From NCBI GenBank assembly GCA_023254245.1, contig JALQYE010000009.1, positions 474-48,351 of the forward strand: a stretch of DNA of 47,878 nt, in the 5' to 3' direction. Of the stretch, positions 17,718 to 25,725 are shown in pieces; the first letter of the stretch is position 1, and each line of letters begins with the position of its first letter. A program made the translations under genes and the position numbers. This stretch comes from Emticicia sp. Lineage in GTDB: Bacteria; Bacteroidota; Bacteroidia; Cytophagales; Spirosomataceae. Under the pieces are notes generated by a model, which was not told the DNA's origin, ran no database searches, and saw nothing but the letters and a program-made list of their open reading frames with translations.

Positions 17718-19325
17718 TTATTTGGCATACGCCACACTTCTCATTTCACGGATAACCGTTACTTTAATTTGACCTGGGTATTGCATTTCTTTTTCAATTC
17801 TTTGAGAAATATCAAACGATAATTTGCTTGCGATTTCATCAGTTACGTTTTCTGAATCAACGATTACACGTAATTCACGACCCGCTTGGATTGCGTAGCA
17901 TTTCTCAACACCATTGTAGCTTAATGCTAATGCCTCCAAGTCACGTAAGCGTTGTACGTAAGATTCCATCATTTCACGTCTTGCACCTGGACGAGAACCC
18001 GAAATTGAATCACAGATTTGAACAATTGGAGAAATCATTGAAGTCATCTCAATTTCATCGTGGTGAGCACCGATAGCATTGATGACTTCTGGATGTTCTT
18101 TGTATTTCTTGGCCAATTCCATACCCAAAAGTGCGTGTGGCAATTCTTGCTCTTCGTGCCATACTTTACCGATATCATGAAGCAAGCCTGCTCTTTTAGC
18201 TAACTTAGCATTTAAGCCAAGTTCTGATGCCATTGTGGCACACATTTTAGCTACCTCACGAGAGTGCTGGAGTAGGTTTTGTCCGTAAGATGAACGGAAA
18301 CGCATTCTACCAATCATTCTGATTAATTCTGGATGTAACCCATGTACACCCAAATCTATTACAGTACGCTCTCCAATTTCATTGATTTCATTTTCAATGT
18401 CTTTCTTAGTTTTGGCCACAACCTCTTCGATACGAGCAGGGTGGATACGACCATCTTGCACTAAACGATGTAATGATAAACGAGCAATTTCACGACGTAC
18501 AGGGTCAAAACTTGAAATAACGATGGCTTCTGGGGTATCGTCAACGATAACTTCTACACCAGTGGCTGCTTCTAAAGCACGAATGTTGCGTCCTTCACGA
18601 CCAATCACTTTACCTTTAATTTCATCGCCTTCAATATTAAATACCGAAACGCAGTTTTCGATGGCTTGCTCGGCAGCAGTACGTTGAATTGTTTCGATGA
18701 TAATCTTTTTCGACTCCTTGGTGGCGGTTAATTTAGCTTCTTCGATTGTTTGCTTAATAAAGCCAGATGCACGGGTTTCTGCTTCGCCCTTAATGGCATC
18801 TATTAATTGTTGTTTTGCTTGCTCGGCGGTTAAATTGGCAATTTTTTCTAATTGTGCTACCTGCTGACTAAGCATTACTTCCGCCTCTTCTTTCCGCTTA
18901 TTGGCTAATTCCATCTGCTTTTTTGCAGCTTCGGTTTGCTCATTTAGCTTTACTTGTAAGGTTTCAAGCTCTTTTTCTCGGCGGATATTTTGTTGTTCTA
19001 ACTGAGCAGCTTGTTGTTTAGACTGCACAGCCTGTTGTTCCATTTGCTTTACACGTTGTTCGTTTTGTAAGATGATGTTCTTGCGTTTGTTGGAATCATC
19101 TTCAAACTCACTTTTAAGTTTCAAAAAATGCTCTTTAGCTTCCAACATTTTATCTTTTTTAATGTTTTCGGCGGTTTGTTGTGCATTTTTTATAACTTCA
19201 TTGGCTCTAATCTCAGCATCTGCGTCTTTGCTTTGGAATGTTTTTTTGAGTAATGCTCTACCCACAAAAAAACCAATTGCCAGAGCAATTAAGTCAGTGA
19301 GGAGCATCATTATAACATTAGACAT
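17718..19325 (-). CDS. rny: ribonuclease Y
   Basis: RNase Y is a membrane-anchored endoribonuclease that starts mRNA decay in many bacteria. The 535-residue protein has an N-terminal membrane helix (about 4-24) and a long Gln/Glu/Lys-rich coiled coil (about 30-200). A KH domain follows with [19 protein letters not shown], then an HD domain carrying [10 protein letters not shown] and LLHDIGKV and the later GAHHDEIE. The length is typical. It lies downstream of zapA on the same strand, with a 261-base spacer that may encode a small RNA. Confidence 0.97.
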   Translation of the reverse strand: MSNVIMMLLTDLIALAIGFFVGRALLKKTFQSKDADAEIRANEVIKNAQQTAENIKKDKMLEAKEHFLKLKSEFEDDSNKRKNIILQNEQRVKQMEQQAVQSKQQAAQLEQQNIRREKELETLQVKLNEQTEAAKKQMELANKRKEEAEVMLSQQVAQLEKIANLTAEQAKQQLIDAIKGEAETRASGFIKQTIEEAKLTATKESKKIIIETIQRTAAEQAIENCVSVFNIEGDEIKGKVIGREGRNIRALEAATGVEVIVDDTPEAIVISSFDPVRREIARLSLHRLVQDGRIHPARIEEVVAKTKKDIENEINEIGERTVIDLGVHGLHPELIRMIGRMRFRSSYGQNLLQHSREVAKMCATMASELGLNAKLAKRAGLLHDIGKVWHEEQELPHALLGMELAKKYKEHPEVINAIGAHHDEIEMTSMISPIVQICDSISGSRPGARREMMESYVQRLRDLEALALSYNGVEKCYAIQAGRELRVIVDSENVTDEIASKLSFDISQRIEKEMQYPGQIKVTVIREMRSVAYAK

Positions 19326-19449
19326 TTGATAATTTTGTTAAAAAATTTATAAATAATTAGGGAATAATAAGTTCGAGATTTTATAATGATATATTGTATT
19401 TTGATAAATATACGAAAATATCCTTAATATAAAATCATGATTACCACTA

Positions 19450-19555
19450 AGTAATTGAACGAATTAAACATAGTAAACCTGAATAGCTTTTTGCCAAGCC
19501 CGACGGGTAAAAAGAAGAAGTATTTGAAACGTAAGTGAAGAATAAATAATCGTAC
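19450..19555 (-). ncRNA. candidate 6S-like RNA in the zapA-rny spacer
   Basis: The zapA-rny spacer is too long for a simple operon gap and can fold into an elongated hairpin on the minus strand. A closing stem pairs CGATTA (19552-19547) with TAATTCG (19466-19460). The apical part pairs CTTTTT with AAAAAG around a CCC-GTC-GGG triloop. A weak promoter-like TACTTTTA lies just before the predicted start near 19552. A 6S RNA gene downstream of zapA is known in E. coli, and short 6S forms of about this size are described in Bacteroidota. No coding frame is seen. The assignment is from position and rough folding only. Confidence 0.35.
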
Positions 19556-19586
19556 AGTAAAAGTAATTTCAACTGGTATTTTATTC

Positions 19587-19883
19587 TCAACCAAGAGTTA
19601 GGCGTTGGTCTATAGCATCAAGCCTTTGTTTGAGCGATTGTTGCAAAAGTTTATATTTATCTTGGTTTTTTTGAGATTCGACCATACCCTCAATGGCCAC
19701 TGTCAATAAAAAATCCATAGAATCCATCTCTCCGCCACTATGGCTTTTGCTAAACGTATCAAGTCGTCGGTTGACAACAATGGCTGCTTTTCTAAAATAT
19801 GGCTCCATTTCGGGATGAACTTTGAGTGTGATTACTCGATTCGATACCTTCAATCCAATTTCTATTTTTTCAGTTTCTGCCAT
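19587..19883 (-). CDS. zapA: cell division protein ZapA
   Basis: ZapA binds FtsZ and bundles its filaments at the division ring. The 98-residue protein has the family pattern: an N-terminal strand pair (IEIGLKVSNRVITLKVHPE), then AAIVVNRRLDTFSK, and a long C-terminal coiled coil that forms the tetramer. Length is typical for Bacteroidota ZapA. A coiled-coil gene lies upstream, separated by a terminator-like hairpin, and rny lies downstream. Confidence 0.9.
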   Translation of the reverse strand: MAETEKIEIGLKVSNRVITLKVHPEMEPYFRKAAIVVNRRLDTFSKSHSGGEMDSMDFLLTVAIEGMVESQKNQDKYKLLQQSLKQRLDAIDQRLTLG

Positions 19884-19915
19884 TCTGCAACCAATCTTTA
19901 ACTGTCAATTCAAAA

Positions 19916-19983
19916 AAAATGGTTTTATATTTTTATAAACGTACAGAGTTCTGCTCCTAAAGTGTTTATAATCAAACCATTTT
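19916..19983 (-). terminator. bulged terminator hairpin before zapA
   Basis: On the minus strand a 10-base outer stem (19974-19983 with 19916-19925) encloses an internal loop. An 8-base inner stem follows (19964-19971 with 19933-19940), with a 23-base loop. A run of eight T (19919-19912 on the minus strand) overlaps the base. It starts 26 bases after the coiled-coil gene stop, so it probably terminates that gene or attenuates zapA. Confidence 0.6.
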
Positions 19984-20009
19984 ATTATACATCACACACA
20001 TTCACTTGA

Positions 20010-20387
20010 TTATTCTTCGTTTAACAAAGCAATACACGCATCAATCTCTTGTATTAGTTCAGTGATTGTTTTCTTAATTTCTACGCTGTCTGTTGACTTT
20101 TTAGCTTTATTCGCTACAATTTTAACACTTTCTTTTTGAATTTCTTTACTTTTTTCAAGAAAATCTTGTTTTTTTAGTTTCTCATTCAGATTTGCAATCT
20201 CTCTTTTGTATTCTGCGATGCTTTTCTGTAAGGTATTTATCTGCGATTTTAATGCCAAGATTTCTTCCTGAGCTTCTGATTTTTCAGAAAATAGATTATT
20301 AACGAGTTTATTGAAACGAGCGAACACCAAAGCGTTTTCCTCCCTCATAATACCCTCCATATATTTTTCCTCAACGGTCTTGCTCAT
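20010..20387 (-). CDS. small coiled-coil protein upstream of zapA
   Basis: I do not recognise a named family. The 125-residue protein is almost entirely helical and charged, with heptad-like Leu/Ile spacing from about 40 to 80 (ILALKSQINTLQKSIAEYKREIANLNEKL) and a Lys-rich stretch at 80-100. It has no membrane segment or signal peptide. It lies 9 bases behind metZ and is followed by zapA. Position and coiled-coil character suggest a division-ring partner of ZapA, as ZapB is in E. coli, but there is no sequence evidence for homology. In-frame ATGs at residues 10 and 14 are alternative starts. Confidence 0.65.
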   Translation of the reverse strand: MSKTVEEKYMEGIMREENALVFARFNKLVNNLFSEKSEAQEEILALKSQINTLQKSIAEYKREIANLNEKLKKQDFLEKSKEIQKESVKIVANKAKKSTDSVEIKKTITELIQEIDACIALLNEE

Positions 20388-20396
20388 CTTTCAGGG

Positions 20397-21572
20397 TTAT
20401 TTGTTCAGTGATTTTTTTGCAGCTTGTTTAAAATCGGCAATTAAATCTCGGATGTCTTCTAATCCAACCGAACAACGGATTAGCCCCTCAGTAATACCAA
20501 GTTTGGCCTTATCTTCTTTTGAAAGTTTTGAGTGTGTTGTGGTATTAGGATTGGTGATGATTGTACGTGAATCACCCAAATTTGAAGAGTTCGAGGCAAT
20601 CTTCACGAGTTGGGTAAATTTGTTTACACGTTCAAATCCTCCCTCCAACTCAAATGTTACCATAGCTCCACCTGCTTTCATCTGTTTTTTTGCCAATTCG
20701 TATTGTGGATGTGTAGGTAAATGTGGATATTTTACATTCATTATACCATCCATTTTCTCTAAGGCTTTGGCCAATTTTACGGCGTTTTCGCAATGACGAG
20801 CCATGCGAATTTCGAGGGTTTCGAGGCTTTTCGATAAAACCCACGCATTAAATGGTGACATTGACGGCCCTGTATGGCGGCAGAAAAAACGAATTGGAGC
20901 TATTAATTCTTTTGTTCCTGTGATTATTCCACCTAAAACACGTCCTTGACCATCCATAAATTTTGTGGCCGAATGTACAATAAGGTTTGCACCAAAATCA
21001 GTTGGTGTGTGGATGATTGGCGTAGCAAAACAATTATCTACGTAGTAAATAAGATTATGTTTTTTTGCTAAACGACCAATCATGGCCATATCTACTAACT
21101 CCAAGCCTGGGTTTGATGGAGTTTCAAGATAAACCATTTTTGTGTTTGGCTGAATTGCTGCTTCCCAATCGCTTTCTGGGGCAGTAGCATCAAGATAGGT
21201 GTGAGTGATTCCCCATTTCGACAAGATTTGAGTTAGAATTTGGTGAGCTGAGCCAAATAAAGCACGAGAAGCTACTACGTGGTCGCCTGATTTTAGATGA
21301 GCTGCAAAACCAGCAAAAACTGCAGCCATGCCAGTTGCAGTGGCAATTCCTTCTTCGCAGTTTTCGAGCATGCACACTTTATCGACAAATTCTTGTACTG
21401 ATGGATTTGAGAAGCGTGTATAAATATTACCTTCGATGGTTTCATCGAAAATGGCTTTTCCTTGTTCGGCATCTTCAAAACAAAAACTACTTGTCAGAAA
21501 TAGTGGTGTAGAATGTTCTCTGTATTGTGAGCGTTTGGTTTGAATTCTTATAGCTTTGGTTTGTTTTTCCAT
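20397..21572 (-). CDS. metZ: O-succinylhomoserine sulfhydrylase (Cys/Met PLP enzyme)
   Basis: A PLP-dependent enzyme of the Cys/Met metabolism family that makes homocysteine from O-succinylhomoserine and sulfide. The 391-residue protein shows YTRFSNP at 51-57, the PLP-stacking region TATGMAAVF, Asp179 in YVDNCFATP and the PLP-lysine K204 in HSATKFMDG. The active-site loop SNLGDSRTII lies near 335-345. This pattern fits MetZ better than cystathionine beta-lyase. Cystathionine gamma-synthase or O-acetylhomoserine sulfhydrylase activity cannot be excluded. It heads the transcript that includes the small coiled-coil gene. Confidence 0.88.
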   Translation of the reverse strand: MEKQTKAIRIQTKRSQYREHSTPLFLTSSFCFEDAEQGKAIFDETIEGNIYTRFSNPSVQEFVDKVCMLENCEEGIATATGMAAVFAGFAAHLKSGDHVVASRALFGSAHQILTQILSKWGITHTYLDATAPESDWEAAIQPNTKMVYLETPSNPGLELVDMAMIGRLAKKHNLIYYVDNCFATPIIHTPTDFGANLIVHSATKFMDGQGRVLGGIITGTKELIAPIRFFCRHTGPSMSPFNAWVLSKSLETLEIRMARHCENAVKLAKALEKMDGIMNVKYPHLPTHPQYELAKKQMKAGGAMVTFELEGGFERVNKFTQLVKIASNSSNLGDSRTIITNPNTTTHSKLSKEDKAKLGITEGLIRCSVGLEDIRDLIADFKQAAKKSLNK

Positions 21573-21626
21573 GGTTGTTTTCAGTCAAATTTCTTTGGGT
21601 TTGAGGCAAGCGTACGGCCAGGCCTT

Positions 21627-22196
21627 TTATTCATCAAATTTTCCAGCTTTGTAATTTTTTAGCCAATCTTTATCAACTCCACCAATGGTTTCGAAAAAAG
21701 GAATGAAGTATTTTAGCATATCGGCTTCAAAATTACCAGTAGTTTGGAATGGTTCTGCAAAAATAACTGATTTACGAGGGTAATCAAAGCCCGACATAAT
21801 AATTGGCACTTTTGCTTGGTGTGCCATGTAATAAAAACCTGTTTTTAGTTTACTTACGTTTTTTCGAGTTCCTTCTGGGGCGATAGCAACCAAAAGGTTT
21901 TCGTGACTATTGAAAGTATCGGCTACTTGCTGAACAAAGTTTGTGCTTTTGTGCCGATAGACAGGCGTTCCTCCTAAAGCTCGGAAAATCCAGCCAAATG
22001 GTGGTTTGAAAAGTTCGGCTTTCCCAAGATATTTTATATCTAAGCCAATCGTTGGGCGAGTACAAAGACCAACAAAGAAATCGGCGGTTCGGGCATGTGG
22101 AGCAACTACAAAAAGGCCTTTCTTTAAATTTTTAGGTACATTTATTACTTTCCAGCCTAATAAACGAAAGCTTGTTTTAAATATCCAGTTTAGCAT
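21627..22196 (-). CDS. 1-acyl-glycerol-3-phosphate acyltransferase-like protein
   Basis: A 189-residue member of the PlsC family, which transfers acyl chains to lysophospholipid or related acceptors at the inner membrane. The catalytic motif H-x4-D is at 34-39 (HARTAD) and the phosphate-binding PEGTR at 107-111. It is shorter than typical PlsC and matches the short form common in Bacteroidota. I use the ATG at 22196 because the protein then starts MLNWIFKTSFRLLGWKV. The upstream ATG at 22244 adds 16 polar residues. It lies 65 bases behind the M50 protease gene. Confidence 0.85.
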   Translation of the reverse strand: MLNWIFKTSFRLLGWKVINVPKNLKKGLFVVAPHARTADFFVGLCTRPTIGLDIKYLGKAELFKPPFGWIFRALGGTPVYRHKSTNFVQQVADTFNSHENLLVAIAPEGTRKNVSKLKTGFYYMAHQAKVPIIMSGFDYPRKSVIFAEPFQTTGNFEADMLKYFIPFFETIGGVDKDWLKNYKAGKFDE

Positions 22197-22261
22197 AGCA
22201 GTTAGGTTTATAATTTTACTTTTATCTGACCTCGTTTTATACATTTATGACTGTTGTATCA

Positions 22262-23416
22262 TCAATGTGGTAAATTTTGAATGATAATAAAAGGTTTTGG
22301 ACTAAAACAAATGACAAAAATGAAAAGAGCCAGCCATCCGAGTATTTTTCTTTCAATCGTAAGAGGTTTCATATCGTATGTTTTTGGGTGATAAACACCC
22401 AAGAATCGACCAATCATCAGCCCAAATGCTAAAAAACCTGAGTATCCTTCTATCGTTGGGAAAAAATATGAAATAACCAATTGTATTGAAACAACAGATA
22501 AAGCAATGAGCCAGTTGGTCATAACATTTTCGGTGATTTTCGAAAAACACAAGTAATTGAACATGATGAAGGCTGCAAACTTTGCAATTAATTCAAGAAA
22601 TAGCTGAGTATCTTGTGTTGTAAATTCGTGAGCGTTGAAAAAACCTAATCCAGCATAGAATACGAATCCAGTAAATAGAATTGGCGAAACGATATTAAAT
22701 GCACGGTCTCCGATAAGTCCATAAAGAATATGTCCACCGTCGAGTTGACCAATTGGAAAAAGATTAAGGGCTGTAAAGAATAATGATAAATAACCCGCAA
22801 ATATTATAGGATAGTTGGTGTAAAGATATGGGTGGGGGAGTTCGCCAGTTGCTACATACTGCTCAAAGAAATTAAAGAGTAAGCTATCGCCCAGTTTGAT
22901 TGAAATATAATCTGGGCTTGTTTCGAGAAATTTGCCGTAGTCGTTACCGTATTGTTTGAAAACAGGGAAAAGCTCAAAGACATAATTGAGATTGGGTAGG
23001 TGTGTAAAACCATACCAAAGCACCAATAAAGCAGCTACGAATCCTGCCAATGGGCCTGCGATACCAATATCAAAGTATTTAACTCGAGACTCGAGGCGTT
23101 CCTTAATGCGAATAAATGCACCAAGAGTGCCGAAAGTAGAGGTTATTCCACCAAACCATAGAGGAATATAAAACGGTAGAGTCACTTCGGTTCGGTGTTT
23201 TTTAGCAGTAAAATAATGCCCAAATTCATGAATAGTTAGAACCCCTAAAAATGGAACTGAATATTTTAGACCTTCAAGAAATTCATGCCATCCGAGGGGG
23301 CTCTGACCGAAAAAAAAAGGCCTTCCGTAAATCCATTCGGCACCTGTTAGTGTAGCAGAAATAAGAGTAATAATGAATAACGAAATTTGTATTACGAGCG
23401 TACGCTGTTGATTCAT
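22262..23416 (-). CDS. M50-family intramembrane zinc metalloprotease
   Basis: A 384-residue multipass membrane protein of the site-2-protease family. The zinc motif HEFGH is at 63-67 within a membrane helix, and the third-ligand motif NLFPIGQLDGGH ends at 229. At least eight hydrophobic segments are visible, several in the C-terminal 140 residues. There is no PDZ domain, so it resembles the PDZ-less forms rather than RseP. Members cleave membrane-bound regulators or other transmembrane substrates; the target is unknown. Confidence 0.88.
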   Translation of the reverse strand: MNQQRTLVIQISLFIITLISATLTGAEWIYGRPFFFGQSPLGWHEFLEGLKYSVPFLGVLTIHEFGHYFTAKKHRTEVTLPFYIPLWFGGITSTFGTLGAFIRIKERLESRVKYFDIGIAGPLAGFVAALLVLWYGFTHLPNLNYVFELFPVFKQYGNDYGKFLETSPDYISIKLGDSLLFNFFEQYVATGELPHPYLYTNYPIIFAGYLSLFFTALNLFPIGQLDGGHILYGLIGDRAFNIVSPILFTGFVFYAGLGFFNAHEFTTQDTQLFLELIAKFAAFIMFNYLCFSKITENVMTNWLIALSVVSIQLVISYFFPTIEGYSGFLAFGLMIGRFLGVYHPKTYDMKPLTIERKILGWLALFIFVICFSPKPFIIIQNLPH

Positions 23417-23450
23417 TGGTTAGGTTTGTTGTATGCCACAAAGTAACAAC

Positions 23451-24071
23451 TTAAAATATGTTTTTACAATATTCTATGATAGAAGTAGGCGGCTCAACTA
23501 AAATTGTTTGCATGCCGAGTGCCTTTGCTGATTCGATATTGTGCAAATTATCATCGAAAAAAATCACTTCATTGGGTTGAAGTTTATTCGTGCGTAAAAC
23601 TTCACGATAGATTTCGGCATCGGGTTTCCATAGGCCCATTTCATATGAAAGATAAAGTTTATCAAATAATTCGTTTAGACTCCGAATCCCATGCGTTTTT
23701 TTTAAATAATTATTAGAAGCAGTTATATGAATATTATTTGTATTACTTAATAGGTAAACAGGGTATTTTTGGCGGATATTATGAATTAAATCAATTCTAT
23801 CGGTAGGGATATCAAGCAGAATGGCATTCCATGCAGTGTCAACTTCGTGGTCGGATAGCGGAAAGCCGAGTGTTTGCCTAATTACATCTCTGAATTCTTC
23901 ATCAGTGAACTGCCCACTTTCGTACCGTCTGAAGATTTGGTCTTCGGTGATTCTTTTTTCTATGTAAGAAACGGGTTTTGAAGTAAACTTTGCAAATGCT
24001 TGATAGATTCTTTGAAACTCGATATTGATAATGACGTTTCCGAAGTCGAAAATTACGGCTTTGAATTTCAT
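23451..24071 (-). CDS. HAD-superfamily hydrolase (YihX-like)
   Basis: A 206-residue HAD-IA phosphatase-like protein. Motif I is DFGNV at 9-13, where the second Asp is replaced by Gly, as in YihX (glucose-1-phosphate phosphatase) and epoxide-hydrolase-like members. Motif II is LLSNTNNIH, the Lys motif lies in GLWKPDAEIY, and motif IV is FFDDNLHN. It probably dephosphorylates a small sugar phosphate, but this is inferred from the family. It is a cytosolic single gene between the sigma-54 activator and the M50 protease. Confidence 0.87.
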   Translation of the reverse strand: MKFKAVIFDFGNVIINIEFQRIYQAFAKFTSKPVSYIEKRITEDQIFRRYESGQFTDEEFRDVIRQTLGFPLSDHEVDTAWNAILLDIPTDRIDLIHNIRQKYPVYLLSNTNNIHITASNNYLKKTHGIRSLNELFDKLYLSYEMGLWKPDAEIYREVLRTNKLQPNEVIFFDDNLHNIESAKALGMQTILVEPPTSIIEYCKNIF

Positions 24072-24155
24072 ATAGATTTAGAATAGGATTGTTAGTATTT
24101 GTGTTTAGTTTCGGATGCTTAAAAGAAACGACTTGTAGAGAAGATTATTTTATAT

Positions 24156-24195
24156 AAACAGAAATAGCAGCCAATTTTGGCTGCTATTTCTGTTT
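24156..24195. terminator. long perfect terminator hairpin
   Basis: An 18-base perfect stem (24156-24173 with 24178-24195) with a 4-base loop lies 18 bases after the stop of the sigma-54 activator gene on the minus strand. The T run is weak, so stem strength must do most of the work. Confidence 0.75.
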
Positions 24196-24213
24196 ATTGA
24201 GGTAAGGGTAAAG

Positions 24214-25560
24214 TCATAACTCACCACTTTTGAGCATATTATAAATGGTAGATTTTCCTATATCGAGTTTGTCGGCAACAAGTAGAACATCGTCATCGTA
24301 TTTGTTTAAGAAATGACGAATGATTCGGCGTGTGTATTCTCTGAGTGTTACTTCTTCGAGCAAAAAGGCTCCTTCTGGTTTGATTGAATTAAATGTAATA
24401 TCTTCTGATGCAATCAAATCGTCGGTTGCCATTACGCAGGCCAGTTCGATGATTGCTTTTAACTCACGTACATTTCCTGGAAAAGAATATCCCAAAAGCT
24501 TTTGCGAAGCTTCGTTCGTAAGACTTACTTTAGGCATTCGGTTTTTCTTGCAATAGTCTTCAATAAAGAATTTTGAAAGCAAAATGATGTCGTTTCCACG
24601 TTCACGAAGCGGAGGAAGGGGAATGTTTAAACCTAATAAGCGGTAATACAAATCTTCACGGAAATTACCTTTTTGTACTTCTTCGGCCAAATTTCTATGA
24701 GTAGCCACAATTATTCTGCAATCTATTTTAACCACTTGGTTGCCTCCAACTCTCGTGACTTCTTGCTCCTGTAAAACACGCAAGATTTTGGCTTGCATGG
24801 TAAGTTCCATTTCTCCGATTTCATCCAGAAACAAAGTTCCACCAGTTGCTTCTTCAAATTTTCCTATTCGGCGATTCATCGCTCCTGTAAATGCCCCTTT
24901 TTCGTGTCCAAATAGCTCACTTTCCACCAAATCCTTCGGAATTGCGGCCATATTTACTGCCACAAAAGGCTTTTTGTTTCGAGCTGAATTGTGGTGAATT
25001 GCTTTAGCTACTAATTCTTTTCCTGTTCCAGTTTCGCCGTAAATCGAGACATTGATATTGCTTTTCGAGGCCTTTTCCATCAAATTAAAGACTCTTTGCA
25101 AGGCTGGACTATTGCCTTTGATAGCTTTATCGAATTCGTATTTTTCACGAACTTCTTCTCGTAATTGTGAGATTTCGGCTCTTAATTGTTGCGTTTCTTT
25201 GATTTTCAGAATCGAATTCCACAACCGCTCCTTGGTGTTTTCATCTTTTACGATGTAGTCGTATGCACCATTTTTGAGTAACTGAACAGCCGTTGCAATA
25301 TCTTCTTGTCCTGAAATGATAATAACAGGAATATCGGAATATTCTTTTTGAATTCTCTTCAGAACTGTCTCTCCGTCCATATCGGGCAACGAGTAATCGA
25401 GCGTTATGGCAATTGGGCGGCGGTAAAGATTATCGAGTAAGCCCTTCCCTGTTTCAAACCTTTCAACTACATAATCAGGATTGAGCGTTAGATGATACTC
25501 GAGCATTGCTCCATAGAAGGCATCATCTTCTACAATAAATATTGTTTGTGTATTGTCCAT
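24214..25560 (-). CDS. NtrC-type sigma-54-dependent response regulator
   Basis: A 448-residue transcription activator for sigma-54 RNA polymerase. The receiver domain (1-120) has the acidic pocket E11/D12/D13 and phosphoacceptor D55 in TLDYSLPD. A helical linker leads to the AAA+ domain with GETGTGKE at 175-182, the sigma-54 contact loop GAFTGA at 222-227 and Walker B LFLDEIGE. The Fis-type helix-turn-helix is at about 420-445 (ADKLDIGKSTIYNML). It is divergent from the receiver-sugar-transferase fusion and shares a 165-base spacer with an enhancer-like palindrome. No kinase gene is adjacent, so its phosphodonor must come from elsewhere; the two hybrid kinases of this locus are candidates. 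Confidence 0.96.
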   Translation of the reverse strand: MDNTQTIFIVEDDAFYGAMLEYHLTLNPDYVVERFETGKGLLDNLYRRPIAITLDYSLPDMDGETVLKRIQKEYSDIPVIIISGQEDIATAVQLLKNGAYDYIVKDENTKERLWNSILKIKETQQLRAEISQLREEVREKYEFDKAIKGNSPALQRVFNLMEKASKSNINVSIYGETGTGKELVAKAIHHNSARNKKPFVAVNMAAIPKDLVESELFGHEKGAFTGAMNRRIGKFEEATGGTLFLDEIGEMELTMQAKILRVLQEQEVTRVGGNQVVKIDCRIIVATHRNLAEEVQKGNFREDLYYRLLGLNIPLPPLRERGNDIILLSKFFIEDYCKKNRMPKVSLTNEASQKLLGYSFPGNVRELKAIIELACVMATDDLIASEDITFNSIKPEGAFLLEEVTLREYTRRIIRHFLNKYDDDVLLVADKLDIGKSTIYNMLKSGEL

Positions 25561-25587
25561 TATTTATGTATCCAATTTTTGTTCAAT

Positions 25588-25622
25588 TTCCATAAAATAT
25601 TTTTTATTTCCAAATAATGGAA
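25588..25622. promoter_or_regulatory. enhancer-like site A (half-site plus palindrome)
   Basis: Half-site TTCCA at 25588-25592, then the exact palindrome TTCCA-AATAA-TGGAA at 25608-25622. The same arrangement occurs at three other starts in this window. It lies 78 bases (start to start) before a sigma-54-like element, a usual enhancer distance, and next to the activator gene. Confidence 0.7.
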
Positions 25623-25685
25623 GTTTTGTGAATTTACTTATTTTGTAAGTATTTGACAGTTAATGAGTTATGTTCTTTATTAAAA

Positions 25686-25701
25686 TTGGCAAAAGAATTG
25701 A
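25686..25701 (+). promoter_or_regulatory. sigma-54-like promoter before the receiver-sugar transferase
   Basis: TTGGCAAAAGAATTGA has GG at the -24 position and G at the -12 position with ten bases between, followed by A where the consensus has C. The same TTGGC-N3-AGAATTGAA string recurs at 35295. The gene start lies 26 bases after the -12 G. Confidence 0.65.
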
Positions 25702-25725
25702 AATACATTATTCATCTTAACTAAC

